Positions 1 to 8,995 of a stretch of 53,547 nt of DNA are shown here, piece by piece (the stretch's first letter is position 1; each line of letters starts with the position of its first letter). Location: positions 1 through 53,547 of the forward strand of contig JADZEF010000390.1 in assembly GCA_020850695.1 (NCBI GenBank), written 5' to 3'. Under the pieces are notes generated by a model. The model searched no databases and had not been told where the DNA came from. It worked only from the letters and a program-made list of their open reading frames with translations. Source of the stretch: Planctomycetaceae bacterium. GTDB taxonomy: Bacteria; Planctomycetota; Planctomycetia; Planctomycetales; Planctomycetaceae. The position numbers and the translations under genes were made by a program.

Positions 1-46
1 GGGCATGCGGACCTACCAGTTGCCTCCCCTGCCCTTTGCCGAGTAA
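1..46 (+). CDS. C-terminal tail of a gene that begins before the window (uncertain)
   Basis: One forward frame is open from the left edge to a TAA at 44-46 and would encode a 14-residue tail ending in PLPFAE. The next gene starts about 105 bases later on the same strand. There is too little sequence to identify a family, and a short open frame at an edge can arise by chance. Confidence 0.25.
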   Translation, partial: GMRTYQLPPLPFAE

Positions 47-151
47 CTTCGATTGGATGGTGGTGGGTCTCGTGAGAGCCACATCCCCTCGGTGTCTTCT
101 TTTTATCGGCAACCTCGAGTCCACCGATTCATTCCACGCACAAGGGCTGAA

Positions 152-1129
152 ATGAAGCGACAAAAAGTGATTGTCGCCGTCATTCTGGCCGCCTGGCTGG
201 CCAGCGGACTGTACATCGTTCGCGGGAATGAACGCGGGGTGGTGCGTCGATGCGGGAAGGCGGTGGCCGACGCCGATGGACGACCGCGACTCGTGGGGAG
301 CGGGCTGCACTTCGATCTTCCGTGGCCGTTTTCGACAGTCGACCGAGTCAACCTTCACGAGATCCGCACCGTGACGCTCGGGGCGGGCGCGACGGATGAA
401 GTCTCCGATTCGGCGTTTCTGCGCGAGTTCGAGCCGACCGACCGCTCGCAGGTGCTGACGGGCGATCGCAACATCCTACATGTGAAGGTCGACATTCAGT
501 ATCGGATCGCGGCCGACGGGGTGGGCGACTTCCTGTTCGCGACCATCTCGCCGGAGCGGCGGCTGTTGCAGCTCGCCGAAGCGGCATTGACGGAACTGGT
601 GACGCGGGCCGGGGTCGACGCGGTGCACACCTACGGGCGTGCCGCGCTGCAACGGGAACTCGGCGGGCGGCTGCTGGCGGACGTCACACGGCATCGCCTG
701 GGAATCGAAATCGAGTCCGTCGCGATCGACGACGTGCGGCCGCCGATCCGCGTCAAGGCGGCCTTTCTCGACGTGAACGACGCCCGGGCCGACCGCGAGA
801 AGTTCATTCAGAGTGCCCTCGCGTCCGAGCAGCAGGCTCAGGAGCGATCGCGCGGCGAGGCACGTCGGTTAATGGACGAGGCCGAGACGTACCGCGATCA
901 GGAGATGTCCGCCGCACGGGCGTCGGCCGAGTCGTTCGAGCGGATTGTCGCTCAGTTGCGAAGCGAGTCCGATCGTTCAGGCGAAGCGTATCCCACCGTC
1001 CGGCAGCGGGCGCTTCAGCGCCGCTACTACGAAGATCTACAGCAGATCCTGTCGACGGTCTCGTCAAAGGTGGTGCTGGAGACGGGGCGGCAGGTCGATG
1101 TGACGATCGTGCGCGAGCCGGGGAAGTAG
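152..1129 (+). CDS. SPFH/band 7 (HflK-like) membrane protein
   Basis: This 325-residue protein has one N-terminal membrane segment (about residues 6-23), followed by an SPFH/band 7 domain. The domain opens with the typical NERGVVRRCGKA stretch, followed by GSGLHFDLPWPFSTVDRV. The C-terminal part (about 210-300) is charged, Ala/Glu/Arg-rich and probably coiled coil, as in HflK and HflC, which form oligomeric cages around the FtsH protease in the inner membrane. I chose the ATG at 152 because it places the membrane helix at the N-terminus; an upstream in-frame TTG would add 33 low-complexity residues. No HflC or FtsH gene is next to it inside the window, so the partner is unknown. The family call is firm; the HflK-like role is inferred. 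Confidence 0.85.
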   Translation: MKRQKVIVAVILAAWLASGLYIVRGNERGVVRRCGKAVADADGRPRLVGSGLHFDLPWPFSTVDRVNLHEIRTVTLGAGATDEVSDSAFLREFEPTDRSQVLTGDRNILHVKVDIQYRIAADGVGDFLFATISPERRLLQLAEAALTELVTRAGVDAVHTYGRAALQRELGGRLLADVTRHRLGIEIESVAIDDVRPPIRVKAAFLDVNDARADREKFIQSALASEQQAQERSRGEARRLMDEAETYRDQEMSAARASAESFERIVAQLRSESDRSGEAYPTVRQRALQRRYYEDLQQILSTVSSKVVLETGRQVDVTIVREPGK

Positions 1130-1200
1130 CTCCCGGTCGCGGCAATATGATACCGCGATCTCGTGCCCCAGCATTCGCGACGGGCCAATCTCTCTGTCCC

Positions 1201-1791
1201 TCAATCCCTCTGTTCCTCAACCTTCCGATTCTTCCCCGGCGTCCAGAGGATGTCGGCGCGGCCTTCGTCGTTCGCAAGACGCGCCAGAACGAAGAGGAGG
1301 TCGCTGAGCCGGTTGAGGTAGATCACGACCTGCGGGTTGACGCGGTCGGTGGCGACGAAACGCAGGACTTCGATCTCGGTTCGTCGGCAGACGGTGCGGG
1401 AGTGATGCAGATAGGCGGCCGCCGGCGAACCTCCGGGAAGGATGAAGCTGGTGAGCGGTTTGAGACGTGCGGTCGCTTCGTCGATCCAATGTTCGAGCGT
1501 TTCGACCTGCGGGGCCGTCATGCGGAGCGGCGGATACTCAGGGGGAGTGTCGGACTCCGGAACGCACAGGTCCGCGCCGAGATCGAACAGGTCATTCTGA
1601 ATGTGGCGGAGCTGGCGGGCGATGTCGCCCGGGAGGTCGACGGTCTGGGCGAGACCGAGGACGGAATTGAGTTCGTCGACGCAGCCGTAGGCGACGATCC
1701 GCGGGTGCGTCTTCGGGACGCGGGTTCCGTCGCCCAGCCCGGTTTCGCCGGTGTCGCCAGTCCGGGTGTAAATGCGATTCAGGTAGACCAT
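1201..1791 (-). CDS. PduO-type ATP:cob(I)alamin adenosyltransferase
   Basis: This 196-residue protein transfers the adenosyl group of ATP to cob(I)alamin to make coenzyme B12. It has the N-terminal ATP-binding motif of the PduO/MMAB family (RTGDTGETGLGDG, residues 9-21), the DELNSVLG segment near 40, and the C-terminal helix RRTEIEVLRF followed by YLNRLSDLLFVLARLAN. Length is normal for the family (about 180-200). It is divergent from the HAD gene that starts at 1845, so their promoters share about 50 bases. No other cobalamin gene is nearby; it probably serves a B12-dependent enzyme encoded elsewhere. Confidence 0.93.
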   Translation of the reverse strand: MVYLNRIYTRTGDTGETGLGDGTRVPKTHPRIVAYGCVDELNSVLGLAQTVDLPGDIARQLRHIQNDLFDLGADLCVPESDTPPEYPPLRMTAPQVETLEHWIDEATARLKPLTSFILPGGSPAAAYLHHSRTVCRRTEIEVLRFVATDRVNPQVVIYLNRLSDLLFVLARLANDEGRADILWTPGKNRKVEEQRD

Positions 1792-1844
1792 GGTCGGGCG
1801 TGCGCTCGGTTGGATTCAGTGGGGTGGCGGCTTAAACTCGGACC

Positions 1845-2729
1845 ATGAGCAACGCCATCGAAGCGGATTATCGCCCGCACGTCGCCACCCCCGCCACTGC
1901 ACGCACCGTTCCCGGCACGACGATCGAACTGCTGCGCGACGTCCGCCTGTCGCGGCCGCCGAAGTTCGCCCTGTTCGATTTCGACGGGACGCTCAGCCTC
2001 GTCCGCGAGGGCTGGGTGGACGTGATGCTTCCCTTGATGGTCGAAGTGCTGGCGGCGACCGGGACGAAGGAGACTCGTGAGGAACTCCTCAGTCTGTGCC
2101 GCAAGTTCGTGTTCGAGCTGACGGGCAAGCAGACGATCTACCAGATGATGCGGCTGGCGGACGAAGTGCGGGCTCGCGGCGGCACGCCCGAGGCGGCGGT
2201 CGTCTACAAGCACCAGTACAGCGACCGGTTGATGGAGCGGATCAACGCGCGGCGGGAAGGCTTGCGAAGCGGGACGGCTGCGGCGGAATCGATGCTGGTG
2301 CCTTATTCGGTCGAACTGCTGCAGGGTCTGAAGGACCGCGGCGTGGCGCTGTACCTGGCGAGCGGAACCGACGAGAACTTCGTGCGGGAGGAATGTGACC
2401 TGCTCGGACTGACTCAATATTTCGGCCCGCACATCTACGGCGCGCAGGACGACGTCAACGCATTCTCGAAGCAGATGGTGATCGAGCGGATTCTGCGGGA
2501 GAACGCCGTCGAGGGGGACCTCTTGATCGGCTTCGGCGACGGGTATGTCGAGATCGACAACATCAAGACCGCAGGCGGCACCGCGATCGGCGTGGCGAGC
2601 GACGAAGCGGGGCGGAGCGGGAAGTGCGACGAGTGGAAGCGGGAGCGGCTGATCGGCGTCGGGGCGGATGCGATCATTCCGGACTACCGCGACTGCAAGA
2701 CGTTGTTCGAGTTGCTGTGGCCGGCGTGA
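1845..2729 (+). CDS. HAD-superfamily hydrolase
   Basis: This 294-residue protein is a haloacid dehalogenase-type phosphatase. The nucleophile motif is FDFDGTLS (about residues 44-51). Motif II is probably the Ser in LASGTDE (about 170). The acidic metal-binding motif is in LLIGFGDGYVEI (about 228-239). A helical cap lies between motifs I and II, about residues 60-150. The N-terminal 40 residues are extra and unconserved-looking. The substrate cannot be read from the sequence; sugar-phosphate or phosphoglycolate-type phosphatases are the nearest general comparison. It is followed by a palindromic repeat pair rather than a classical terminator. Confidence 0.85.
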   Translation: MSNAIEADYRPHVATPATARTVPGTTIELLRDVRLSRPPKFALFDFDGTLSLVREGWVDVMLPLMVEVLAATGTKETREELLSLCRKFVFELTGKQTIYQMMRLADEVRARGGTPEAAVVYKHQYSDRLMERINARREGLRSGTAAAESMLVPYSVELLQGLKDRGVALYLASGTDENFVREECDLLGLTQYFGPHIYGAQDDVNAFSKQMVIERILRENAVEGDLLIGFGDGYVEIDNIKTAGGTAIGVASDEAGRSGKCDEWKRERLIGVGADAIIPDYRDCKTLFELLWPA

Positions 2730-2735
2730 CAAATG

Positions 2736-2887
2736 GTGGCACGAGACTCCGTCTCGTGAAGCGACGTGGCGAGGCGTGGATTCGGCCAAGCCGACGGATT
2801 TCTTCGGAGTGTTTCTGCGAGAGTCTGTCGGCTTTGGATGAGTGACCGATCATCCAGGCGGATTCACGACATGGAATGTCGTGCCAC
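2736..2887. repeat. REP-like palindrome pair in inverted orientation
   Basis: Two 25-base units, 2736-2760 and 2863-2887, are inverted copies of each other. Each is a hairpin with an 8-bp stem and a TCC/GGA loop (2740-2747 with 2751-2758, and 2865-2872 with 2876-2883). When aligned they share GTGGCACGA at one end and TCGTGAA at the other. The centre differs (GAC/GTC against CAT/ATG) so that pairing is kept. They lie between converging genes and may also stop transcription, but there is no T tract. Confidence 0.75.
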
Positions 2888-2889
2888 AC

Positions 2890-4029
2890 TTAGTCGTCGC
2901 GCCTCGTGGGGTCGAGGACGGTCACCCACAGGAACGGCTGGCCGAGTTCGTCGATCTGCAGCCGCCGCGTCAGCTTGTGGGGGTTCGTTGCGCTCTTGAG
3001 CAGAAGGCTCCAGGTGGTGCGGCGCGGGGTGACCGTCACGGTCAACTCGTTGAGATTGATCCCCTTCCCTTCGATGCGGTAATGGTCGACGTGGATCGGC
3101 AGCCCCGTCTTTTCGGTGATGGCTGCCAGGACGTCGGTCATGCTGGCCTTCTCCAGTTCGACGGGCACGAATTCGAAGAGTTTCGGCGCGAGCTGCTGGC
3201 GGCTCTGTCCTTCCTTGAGTTCCCATCCGGCGGGCCACGCGTCGCGATTGACTTTGAGAGGATCGACCGCGAGTTCCATCGAACCTTCGGCGGTTCGCAG
3301 CGGGCGATAGCCTAATCCGTATTCGTTCAGCAGGACCGCGAGGGCCGTGCCCAGGCTCATTCCCCGCAGGTGGTTACGGACAGGTTCCGGCTTGGGATAC
3401 TCGGACGCGAGCCACTCCTTCGCCGCCACGGTCAGCCGCAACGGATATTTTTCCGGAACTCCGATTTCGGTCAGGGCCTGTGTCAGAGGCACCCCTTCCA
3501 CCTCGGTTTCCACCTTCTTTCCCAATGCGCTGTAGACAATGGCGAATTGGGCTTCGGTCAGTCCCCAGAGCGGTTTCCCCTTCGGGTTGCCCTGGGCTCC
3601 GTAGGTCTTCAGCTCGTTCAGCCATTCCTTGAGTTTCGTCCCGTCGGACCGGGCGAAGGCCTTTCCGGGAAACGACACGTTCCCACCGCGGTCGAGCTTG
3701 CCGATGACGGTGACGACGCGGGTCGTTCCGAGCATCTTCTCCGACACGTCGGGCTTGTCGTCGAGGATCGGCTGACGGATGCGGACCTCGTAGCCGATGC
3801 GTTCGAAGACCTGCACCCACTCCTGGGCGGTCAGCGCTCCCCCGTCCTTGCCCGAAAGCAGCTCGACATTGACGATTGTCTTTGACGTCGGGACGAGAGG
3901 CTGGTTCGGACGCGCGGGGGGGAGCTTTGTTCCGCCCGCAGGGGTGGGGCGCGAGGTTCCCTGGGCGGACGCGGACATCCCGATGCAGGCAACGAGGAGG
4001 AAAGCGATCGGGCGAAGGGGGGACGGCAT
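2890..4029 (-). CDS. Secreted protein with STN-like repeats, function unknown
   Basis: The 379-residue product starts with a signal peptide (about residues 1-22, ending ...CIGMSASAQG), so it is exported. After a Pro-rich linker there is a mixed alpha/beta protein. Two segments, about 170-260 (VPLTQALTEIGVPEKYPLRLTV...) and 285-350 (ASMTDVLAAITEKTGLPIHVD...), resemble the short STN-type domain of secretins and TonB receptors. That domain typically reads as a helix carrying LxxAL followed by a strand. The resemblance is by eye only. It is convergent with the HAD gene, with the palindrome pair between them. No secretin or TonB gene is adjacent. Confidence 0.6.
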   Translation of the reverse strand: MPSPLRPIAFLLVACIGMSASAQGTSRPTPAGGTKLPPARPNQPLVPTSKTIVNVELLSGKDGGALTAQEWVQVFERIGYEVRIRQPILDDKPDVSEKMLGTTRVVTVIGKLDRGGNVSFPGKAFARSDGTKLKEWLNELKTYGAQGNPKGKPLWGLTEAQFAIVYSALGKKVETEVEGVPLTQALTEIGVPEKYPLRLTVAAKEWLASEYPKPEPVRNHLRGMSLGTALAVLLNEYGLGYRPLRTAEGSMELAVDPLKVNRDAWPAGWELKEGQSRQQLAPKLFEFVPVELEKASMTDVLAAITEKTGLPIHVDHYRIEGKGINLNELTVTVTPRRTTWSLLLKSATNPHKLTRRLQIDELGQPFLWVTVLDPTRRDD

Positions 4030-4368
4030 CGTGCGGATCTCGCGCAGGGTTTCCCGGCGATGGCGACGTCCGGGAGATGGAGGGAGCCATCAGTCATTTT
4101 CGCGGTGGCGGCGCGCCGCACAAGACCCTGCCCGTTGATAGGGGGTTCCAATTCAAGATCTCTGCGACTCCCGAGAAGATCCGGCAAAGCTGGTGGAGTT
4201 GTTGAATTGGGGCGATCGAATCGGCCCCAAGAAACCTTCGAACGCGAGAGACGAAGTCCTCACGCAGACATCTGACCGAGTGTGTCGCGCTTGAGAGTGC
4301 TTCTGGTTTGGTGGTGCCAAACGTCCGATCGCGTCGCCCGCACACGACGTCAGAGGGCCGTCTCCCAG

Positions 4369-4493
4369 TCTCTGTGTCTTTCCTCTGCGGCCTCTGCGTT
4401 CATGCTTTCTGCGGCCGAATTCGAAAACCAGACGGAAGACCGAAATCTTTAGCGCTGAGATCACAGAGGGAAGACGCAGAGGTCAGGGAGACC
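4369..4493. repeat. Imperfect inverted repeat, CCTCTGCG-type
   Basis: The left arm (about 4369-4401) contains TCCTCTGCGGCCTCTGCGTT. The right arm (about 4461-4493) read in reverse complement contains GACCTCTGCGTCTTCCCTCT. The arms are similar but not identical and are about 60 bases apart. It resembles dispersed intergenic repeats, but copies elsewhere cannot be checked here. Confidence 0.5.
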
Positions 4494-4555
4494 CGCTTAC
4501 GGTTCGACAGCACTCGTGCTATCGCGGCGGTGGCCGGACATTGCCGCGTAATAAA

Positions 4556-4585
4556 GTAGCCACAAGCGGGGACGCCTGTGGCTAC
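4556..4585. repeat. Hairpin palindrome, REP-like
   Basis: Perfect 9-bp arms GTAGCCACA (4556-4564) and TGTGGCTAC (4577-4585) enclose a 12-base centre that can form a further GCG/CGC stem. There is no T tract on either side. Confidence 0.7.
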
Positions 4586-4618
4586 GCGGTTTCAGCATCG
4601 ACGATTCTTCGACGTGCA

Positions 4619-4652
4619 GCACCCGGGCTGCGGCTTGGAGTAGCCCGGGTGC
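4619..4652. repeat. Hairpin palindrome, 11-bp arms
   Basis: GCACCCGGGCT at 4619-4629 pairs perfectly with AGCCCGGGTGC at 4642-4652 across a 12-base loop. Confidence 0.7.
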
Positions 4653-4710
4653 CGGATCAAACGTTCGACAAACGAGGAAAACCTGCTGGCTCGCCAGGTG
4701 CACTGATTCG

Positions 4711-4744
4711 GCACCCAGGGTGCCCAGAGCTGCACCCTGGGTGC
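4711..4744. repeat. Doublet of small palindromes just after the M16 gene
   Basis: GCACCCAGGGTGC (4711-4723) and GCACCCTGGGTGC (4732-4744) are each palindromic except for the middle base and are exact reverse complements of each other. They can pair as one 13-bp hairpin or fold separately. The doublet lies 7 bases beyond the stop codon of the minus-strand M16 gene and could act as its transcription terminator. Confidence 0.65.
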
Positions 4745-4751
4745 TGTCCGG

Positions 4752-7517
4752 TTACGGTCCCTTCGGCTTGGCCTCATCCTTCGTCGCGCCGGCTTTGGCC
4801 TTCGCAAAGTCGCCCGCGGTGACGATCACCAGCTTCTTGACGTCGATGTGCTTTCGCATCGCTTTCACCACTTCCTCGGCGGTCAGCGAGTTAATCCGCG
4901 TTTCGAGGTCGGCGTAGCGTTGCATCGTGCGGTCGTTCTGCGACGTGCTGTTGAGCGTCGCCGCCAGCGTTTCGTCCTTCGAGCGATCGACCGCCTCGTT
5001 CTGCAGGTAGCCCTGCTTGGCATTGTCGAGCTCAGCGGCGGTGACGCCGTCCTTCAGCAGCCGGGCGATTTCTTCCTTCATCGCCGTCTTCACCTTCGGC
5101 ACGTTGGCCGGGTTGCTGATGGCGAAGAGGTTGAACGACGCCCGCGGATCCTGGGCGTCGGCGGCGAAGAACGAGCCGACGCCGTACGAGAGCCCTTCCT
5201 TCTGGCGGACGCGGTCTCCGAGCCGCGACGACAGCGAGCCGCCGCCGCCGAGGACATAGTTGCCGATGACCACGGCGGGGTAATCGGAATCGTCGTCACG
5301 CAACGGGAAGATGCTGGCGCCGAAGAAGACCGCGTTCGCCTTGTCCGGGGTTTCGATCGACTCGTCGCTCCCCTGGATGTCAAAGGCCTTCGACTTGATG
5401 CGGGCGTAAGGCTTCGGCGACTTCCAGTCGGCCAGCATCTTCTCGAAAATCGGGACGACTTCCTTCGGATCGAAATCGCCTACGACGGCCAGTTCGCCCA
5501 CGGACGAGCCGAGGAACTCGTTGTAGACTTTCTTCACGCCGTCGAGGTCGACACCCTTCAGCTGTTCGATCTCTTCCTCGAGCGTCGGGTAGTACTTCGG
5601 GTGGTCCTTCGGGTAAAGGTTCACCTTCCGTCGCACCGCATTGAGTGCGAGGGCCTGCGGGTCCTTGAGCCGACGCTCAACGCCGGAGATCTGTTCCTGA
5701 CGCAGGACGTCGAATTCCTTCTCCGGGAACGACGGCTCGCGGGCCACCTGGCGGAGAATGTCGAGGGCCGCGGCGAGGTTCTCCCGCTTCGTGCTGACGG
5801 CGAACGTGATGTCTCCCGCTCCCCCGCTGACCGAGAGGTCGGCGAAGTTCTTGTCGAGGGCGTCCTGCAGCGCCTGGCGATCGAGGTTTTTCGTTCCGCG
5901 CCGCATGATCGTCGGCAGCAGTTCGCAGGTGCGGGCGAGGCCGGCGAGCGATTCGGCATCGCCGTACCGCAACGTCATGCGGACCGTGACCGACTTGCCG
6001 CGGGTCTTCTTCGGCAGCAGAACCGTCTTGACCCCTTCGATCTTCGTGCGGGTCAGACGCTTCTCGATGGCGAGCGGATCGGTGTCGAACTCTTCGCCCG
6101 AGTCGACTGCCTCGCGTCCCTTGTAGTCGCCGATCATCTTCGCGAGATCGGGGGTCTGCGGGATGCTGACGCGTTCGGGCGATTCGGTCGGCAGGTAGAG
6201 GCCGACGGTCCGGTTGTTCTGCTTGAGGTATTCCTTGGCGACGCGGCTGACTTCTTCGGCGGAGACCTTCTCGAGGCGGTCGCGGTAAAGGAAGTAGAGC
6301 CGCCAATCCCCTTGAGCGGCCCAGTCGCTCAGCTCGACGGCAATCCCAGTCGTCTCTGACGCAGACAGCTCCCGCTGCTTGAGCAGTTTCTGACGAGCGC
6401 GGTCCACTTCTTCGGCGGTCACACCCTTCTCGGTGACGAGCTTGAGTTCATCGAGCATGGTTTCGAGAACGACTTGCGGGTCGTTCCCCTTGGTGACTTC
6501 CGCGAGAAAGAGCATGACACCCGGATCGTGCCAGGCGAACGAAGCGCCCATCAGGCGGGAGGCCTTCTTGGTGTCGATGAGGGCCTTGTAGAGCCGCCCC
6601 GACGGACGCGAGGTGAGGATGCTTTCGAGGATGTCGACCGGGACGAAGTCGGGGTGGGCACCGGCGGGAATCTTGAAGAGTGTGCCGACCATCGCCAGTT
6701 CGCCGACGCGCCGCAGCGTCACCAGGCGTTCGCCGTCCTGGGCCGGCTCTTCGGTGTAGGTGGCGTCGAGCTTGCGCTCGGGACGCGGGATCGAGCCGAA
6801 GTACTTCTGGACGAGGTCGAGGCACTTCTTCTCGTCGAACTTGCCCGCCACGACCAGCATCGCGTTATCGGGCTGGTAGTACTTTTTGTAAAAGACCTTC
6901 AGGCGATCGACGGGGACGCGTTCGATGTCGGCCCGGTTGCCGATGGTCGAGCGGCCGTAGTTGTGCCACTCGAATGCGGCCGACTGCATCCGCTGCATGA
7001 GAACCGACGAGGGGTTGTTCTCGCCTTGCTCGAACTCGTTGCGGACGACCGTCATTTCCGACGCGAGGTCTTCCCCCTTGATGAAGCTGTTGATCATGCG
7101 GTCGGCCTCCATCTTGAGGCCGAACTCGAGGTTCTCGTCGGTGGCCGGCATCGTCTCGTAGTAGTTGGTCCGGTCGACCCAGGTGGTGCCGTTGAAGTCG
7201 GCCCCGCGAGACTGCAGCTCTTTCGGAATCTTGGGGAACGTCGGCGTTCCCTTGAAGACCATGTGTTCGAGGAGGTGGGCCATTCCCGCCTCGCCATAGC
7301 CTTCGTGCCGCGAGCCGACGAGGATCGTCAGGTTGACGGTGACCGTGGGCTTGGAGGCATCGGGATAGAGCAGCACCTTCAATCCATTGTCGAGGTGGTA
7401 CTCGGTCATTCCTTCGATCGTGACGATTTTCTTCACGTCCGCCGCGACTCCTGATTGCGGGCTGAATGAAACGACGGCCAGAATCCCCGCGAGCAGCAGG
7501 GTAGCGCGTGTAGGCAT
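4752..7517 (-). CDS. Secreted M16-family zinc metalloprotease, two lobes
   Basis: This 921-residue insulinase/pitrilysin-type protease has a signal peptide (about residues 1-26, ending SPQSGVAA). The first lobe carries the inverted zinc motif HxxEH (H81, E84, H85, in AHLLEHMVFKGTP). A downstream Glu in the NEFEQGENNP segment is the likely third ligand. The second lobe (about 480-900) repeats the fold without an HxxEH motif, as usual for the inactive half that closes the chamber. It ends in a Lys/Ala-rich tail. The family degrades peptides and small unfolded proteins; here export to the periplasm is predicted. The ATG at 7517 is chosen because GAAGGAG lies 7 bases upstream; a longer in-frame start at 7682 would add 55 Arg/Pro-rich residues before the signal peptide. 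Confidence 0.95.
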   Translation of the reverse strand: MPTRATLLLAGILAVVSFSPQSGVAADVKKIVTIEGMTEYHLDNGLKVLLYPDASKPTVTVNLTILVGSRHEGYGEAGMAHLLEHMVFKGTPTFPKIPKELQSRGADFNGTTWVDRTNYYETMPATDENLEFGLKMEADRMINSFIKGEDLASEMTVVRNEFEQGENNPSSVLMQRMQSAAFEWHNYGRSTIGNRADIERVPVDRLKVFYKKYYQPDNAMLVVAGKFDEKKCLDLVQKYFGSIPRPERKLDATYTEEPAQDGERLVTLRRVGELAMVGTLFKIPAGAHPDFVPVDILESILTSRPSGRLYKALIDTKKASRLMGASFAWHDPGVMLFLAEVTKGNDPQVVLETMLDELKLVTEKGVTAEEVDRARQKLLKQRELSASETTGIAVELSDWAAQGDWRLYFLYRDRLEKVSAEEVSRVAKEYLKQNNRTVGLYLPTESPERVSIPQTPDLAKMIGDYKGREAVDSGEEFDTDPLAIEKRLTRTKIEGVKTVLLPKKTRGKSVTVRMTLRYGDAESLAGLARTCELLPTIMRRGTKNLDRQALQDALDKNFADLSVSGGAGDITFAVSTKRENLAAALDILRQVAREPSFPEKEFDVLRQEQISGVERRLKDPQALALNAVRRKVNLYPKDHPKYYPTLEEEIEQLKGVDLDGVKKVYNEFLGSSVGELAVVGDFDPKEVVPIFEKMLADWKSPKPYARIKSKAFDIQGSDESIETPDKANAVFFGASIFPLRDDDSDYPAVVIGNYVLGGGGSLSSRLGDRVRQKEGLSYGVGSFFAADAQDPRASFNLFAISNPANVPKVKTAMKEEIARLLKDGVTAAELDNAKQGYLQNEAVDRSKDETLAATLNSTSQNDRTMQRYADLETRINSLTAEEVVKAMRKHIDVKKLVIVTAGDFAKAKAGATKDEAKPKGP

Positions 7518-7752
7518 CGAACGCTCCTTCGGTGCGATTGATGTGCGATACAAACGACGGCGGCCGGGCACGAACGGCGCCAGCGCCGGCTGGAAGCGAA
7601 TGGGCCGGACGACGGGACGTCGCCGGGCAGACGCGAACGGATGTCCGCGGTCGAATCGTAGCAACGGCATGTGCGGTTGCAAACTGGACGGAGGCTGGAA
7701 GTTCCGATCCGAAGCGAGCGGAAGCGGCTCGCCCGACGAGGCCGGTAAGGGG

Positions 7753-8334
7753 TCAGATCGATTCCGCCGCGAACAGTTGCGAGAGGGGAAACTTCAAGCC
7801 GGGCAGGACCAGCGAGAGGTCGGTCGTGTCATCCCGAGTGAGGATCTGCACCGACGTCGGCGACGAATAGACGTAGACCTCAGACACGGTGGGATAGACG
7901 ATCCAGACCAGCCTGACGCCTGCCGCAAAGTAATCGTGCAGCTTCTCGATGACACCCGATTCGGCGTTTGACGGACTCACGATTTCGACAGCCCAATCCG
8001 GCACGACGTCCCAGGCATCGCCCGCCGCAATGGCTCGACCCGCGGGCCAGCGATCGAAAGAAACAAACGCGAAATCGGGCCGCCGCTTGAGCAGCGGGCT
8101 TCGCCTCAACGTGAACAGGATCTCAACAACGCATCGTCCGAGCTTTCGGCGATTGGGAAACTCATCACAGATCTCTTTCAGCAGATTCGCCAGGAGACCT
8201 TCGTATGCACCCATCGGCGAATGCTCCACGCGGCGACCATCGACCACTTCGTAGAGGTGTTCGCTGACAACGACCGAGGACGGGATACCGTCTCGTTCGA
8301 TCTCCGTCGCTTCCAAAGTCTCGACGGCACTCAC
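7753..8334 (-). CDS. Uma2-family (DUF820) restriction endonuclease-like protein
   Basis: This protein of about 193 residues belongs to the Uma2 family, which has a PD-(D/E)XK nuclease-like fold. Visible motifs are PDFAFVS (about 86-92), DWAVEIVSPSN (about 113-123) and KLHDYFAAGVRLVWIVYP. The family is strongly expanded in Planctomycetota and Cyanobacteria and its biological role is not established. I chose a GTG at 8334 because AAAGGG lies 5 bases upstream; an upstream ATG at 8391 would add 19 residues that do not fit the family start. It stands alone. Confidence 0.85.
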   Translation of the reverse strand: MSAVETLEATEIERDGIPSSVVVSEHLYEVVDGRRVEHSPMGAYEGLLANLLKEICDEFPNRRKLGRCVVEILFTLRRSPLLKRRPDFAFVSFDRWPAGRAIAAGDAWDVVPDWAVEIVSPSNAESGVIEKLHDYFAAGVRLVWIVYPTVSEVYVYSSPTSVQILTRDDTTDLSLVLPGLKFPLSQLFAAESI

Positions 8335-8440
8335 GACAACCCTTTCAGTCCGACAGCCTGCAATCGAATGATTCGCTCGACAACGCCGCACTCATCATAT
8401 CGGCCATAAGCAACGGCAAGCGAATGAATTGCCGAGGTGC

Positions 8441-8995
8441 TTACCTCAACTCGACCTCCGCCGGAGCGATGATCCGGGCCGAGGCATCCGAGCCCGTCCA
8501 TTGCGGGATCTCGCACTGCGTTGCTTCCCAGCCGTGGTGCACGAGGGTGCCGGCACCGTGGGGGGCGTCGGTGACGCGGCCCGTGAGGCGGTAGCGACCC
8601 GCGTCGGCCTTCTCGGGAACGGTCACGGTGGCTCCTTCCGCCTGATCCAGCACGGGACGCATCGCGAAGAGTCGTTCGAGCACGGTTCCGCAGTCGCGGT
8701 GGATGTTCCGCACCGCCCCGCCGACCTGGGCGTCGGAGTAGCTGTCGAGTGATTCCTTCAGGAAGTCGATCAGCCGGGCCTCACGCTGCAACGTGGCGAG
8801 CAGCGTCAGGGCTTCGCTCCGCTTGGGCTTCGGTGGGGCCACCGGCTTGGGAAGCTCGACAGGCTTCGGCGGAGGGGCGACGGCTGCCGGTTCAGGAACC
8901 TTTGGAGCTTCGAGGGCCGTGCGGACGCGCTGGGCGACCTCCCCGTTGAACCAGACGCGAAAGAGTGCGGCGATGCCCAGCCAGAAACGGCCCAT
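8441..8995 (-). CDS. DUF2760 domain protein
   Basis: The 184-residue product has a hydrophobic N-terminus (MGRFWLGIAALFRVWF), a Pro/Lys/Ala-rich linker (about 32-60), and a C-terminal domain of about 120 residues. That domain begins ALTLLATLQREARLIDFLKESLDSYSDAQVGGAVRNIH, which is characteristic of DUF2760. The function of this family is unknown. A small hairpin (GAGGT/ACCTC) overlaps the stop codon. It is divergent from the DUF1501 gene, with a gap of nearly 380 bases. Confidence 0.8.
   Translation of the reverse strand: MGRFWLGIAALFRVWFNGEVAQRVRTALEAPKVPEPAAVAPPPKPVELPKPVAPPKPKRSEALTLLATLQREARLIDFLKESLDSYSDAQVGGAVRNIHRDCGTVLERLFAMRPVLDQAEGATVTVPEKADAGRYRLTGRVTDAPHGAGTLVHHGWEATQCEIPQWTGSDASARIIAPAEVELR

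Larger units (their letters stand above)
4030..4751. other. Long intergenic region rich in hairpins
   Basis: This 720-base gap between two minus-strand genes has no convincing open frame. Its left part should hold the promoter of the secreted STN-like protein. From about 4369 rightwards it contains four separate inverted-repeat units, listed individually. Confidence 0.7.

Noticed and set aside
4848..6359. Long open frame (about 500 codons) on the plus strand opposite the M16 protease
   Set aside because: Its composition follows the antisense of the protease, whose motifs are clear; GC-rich DNA commonly keeps the opposite strand open.
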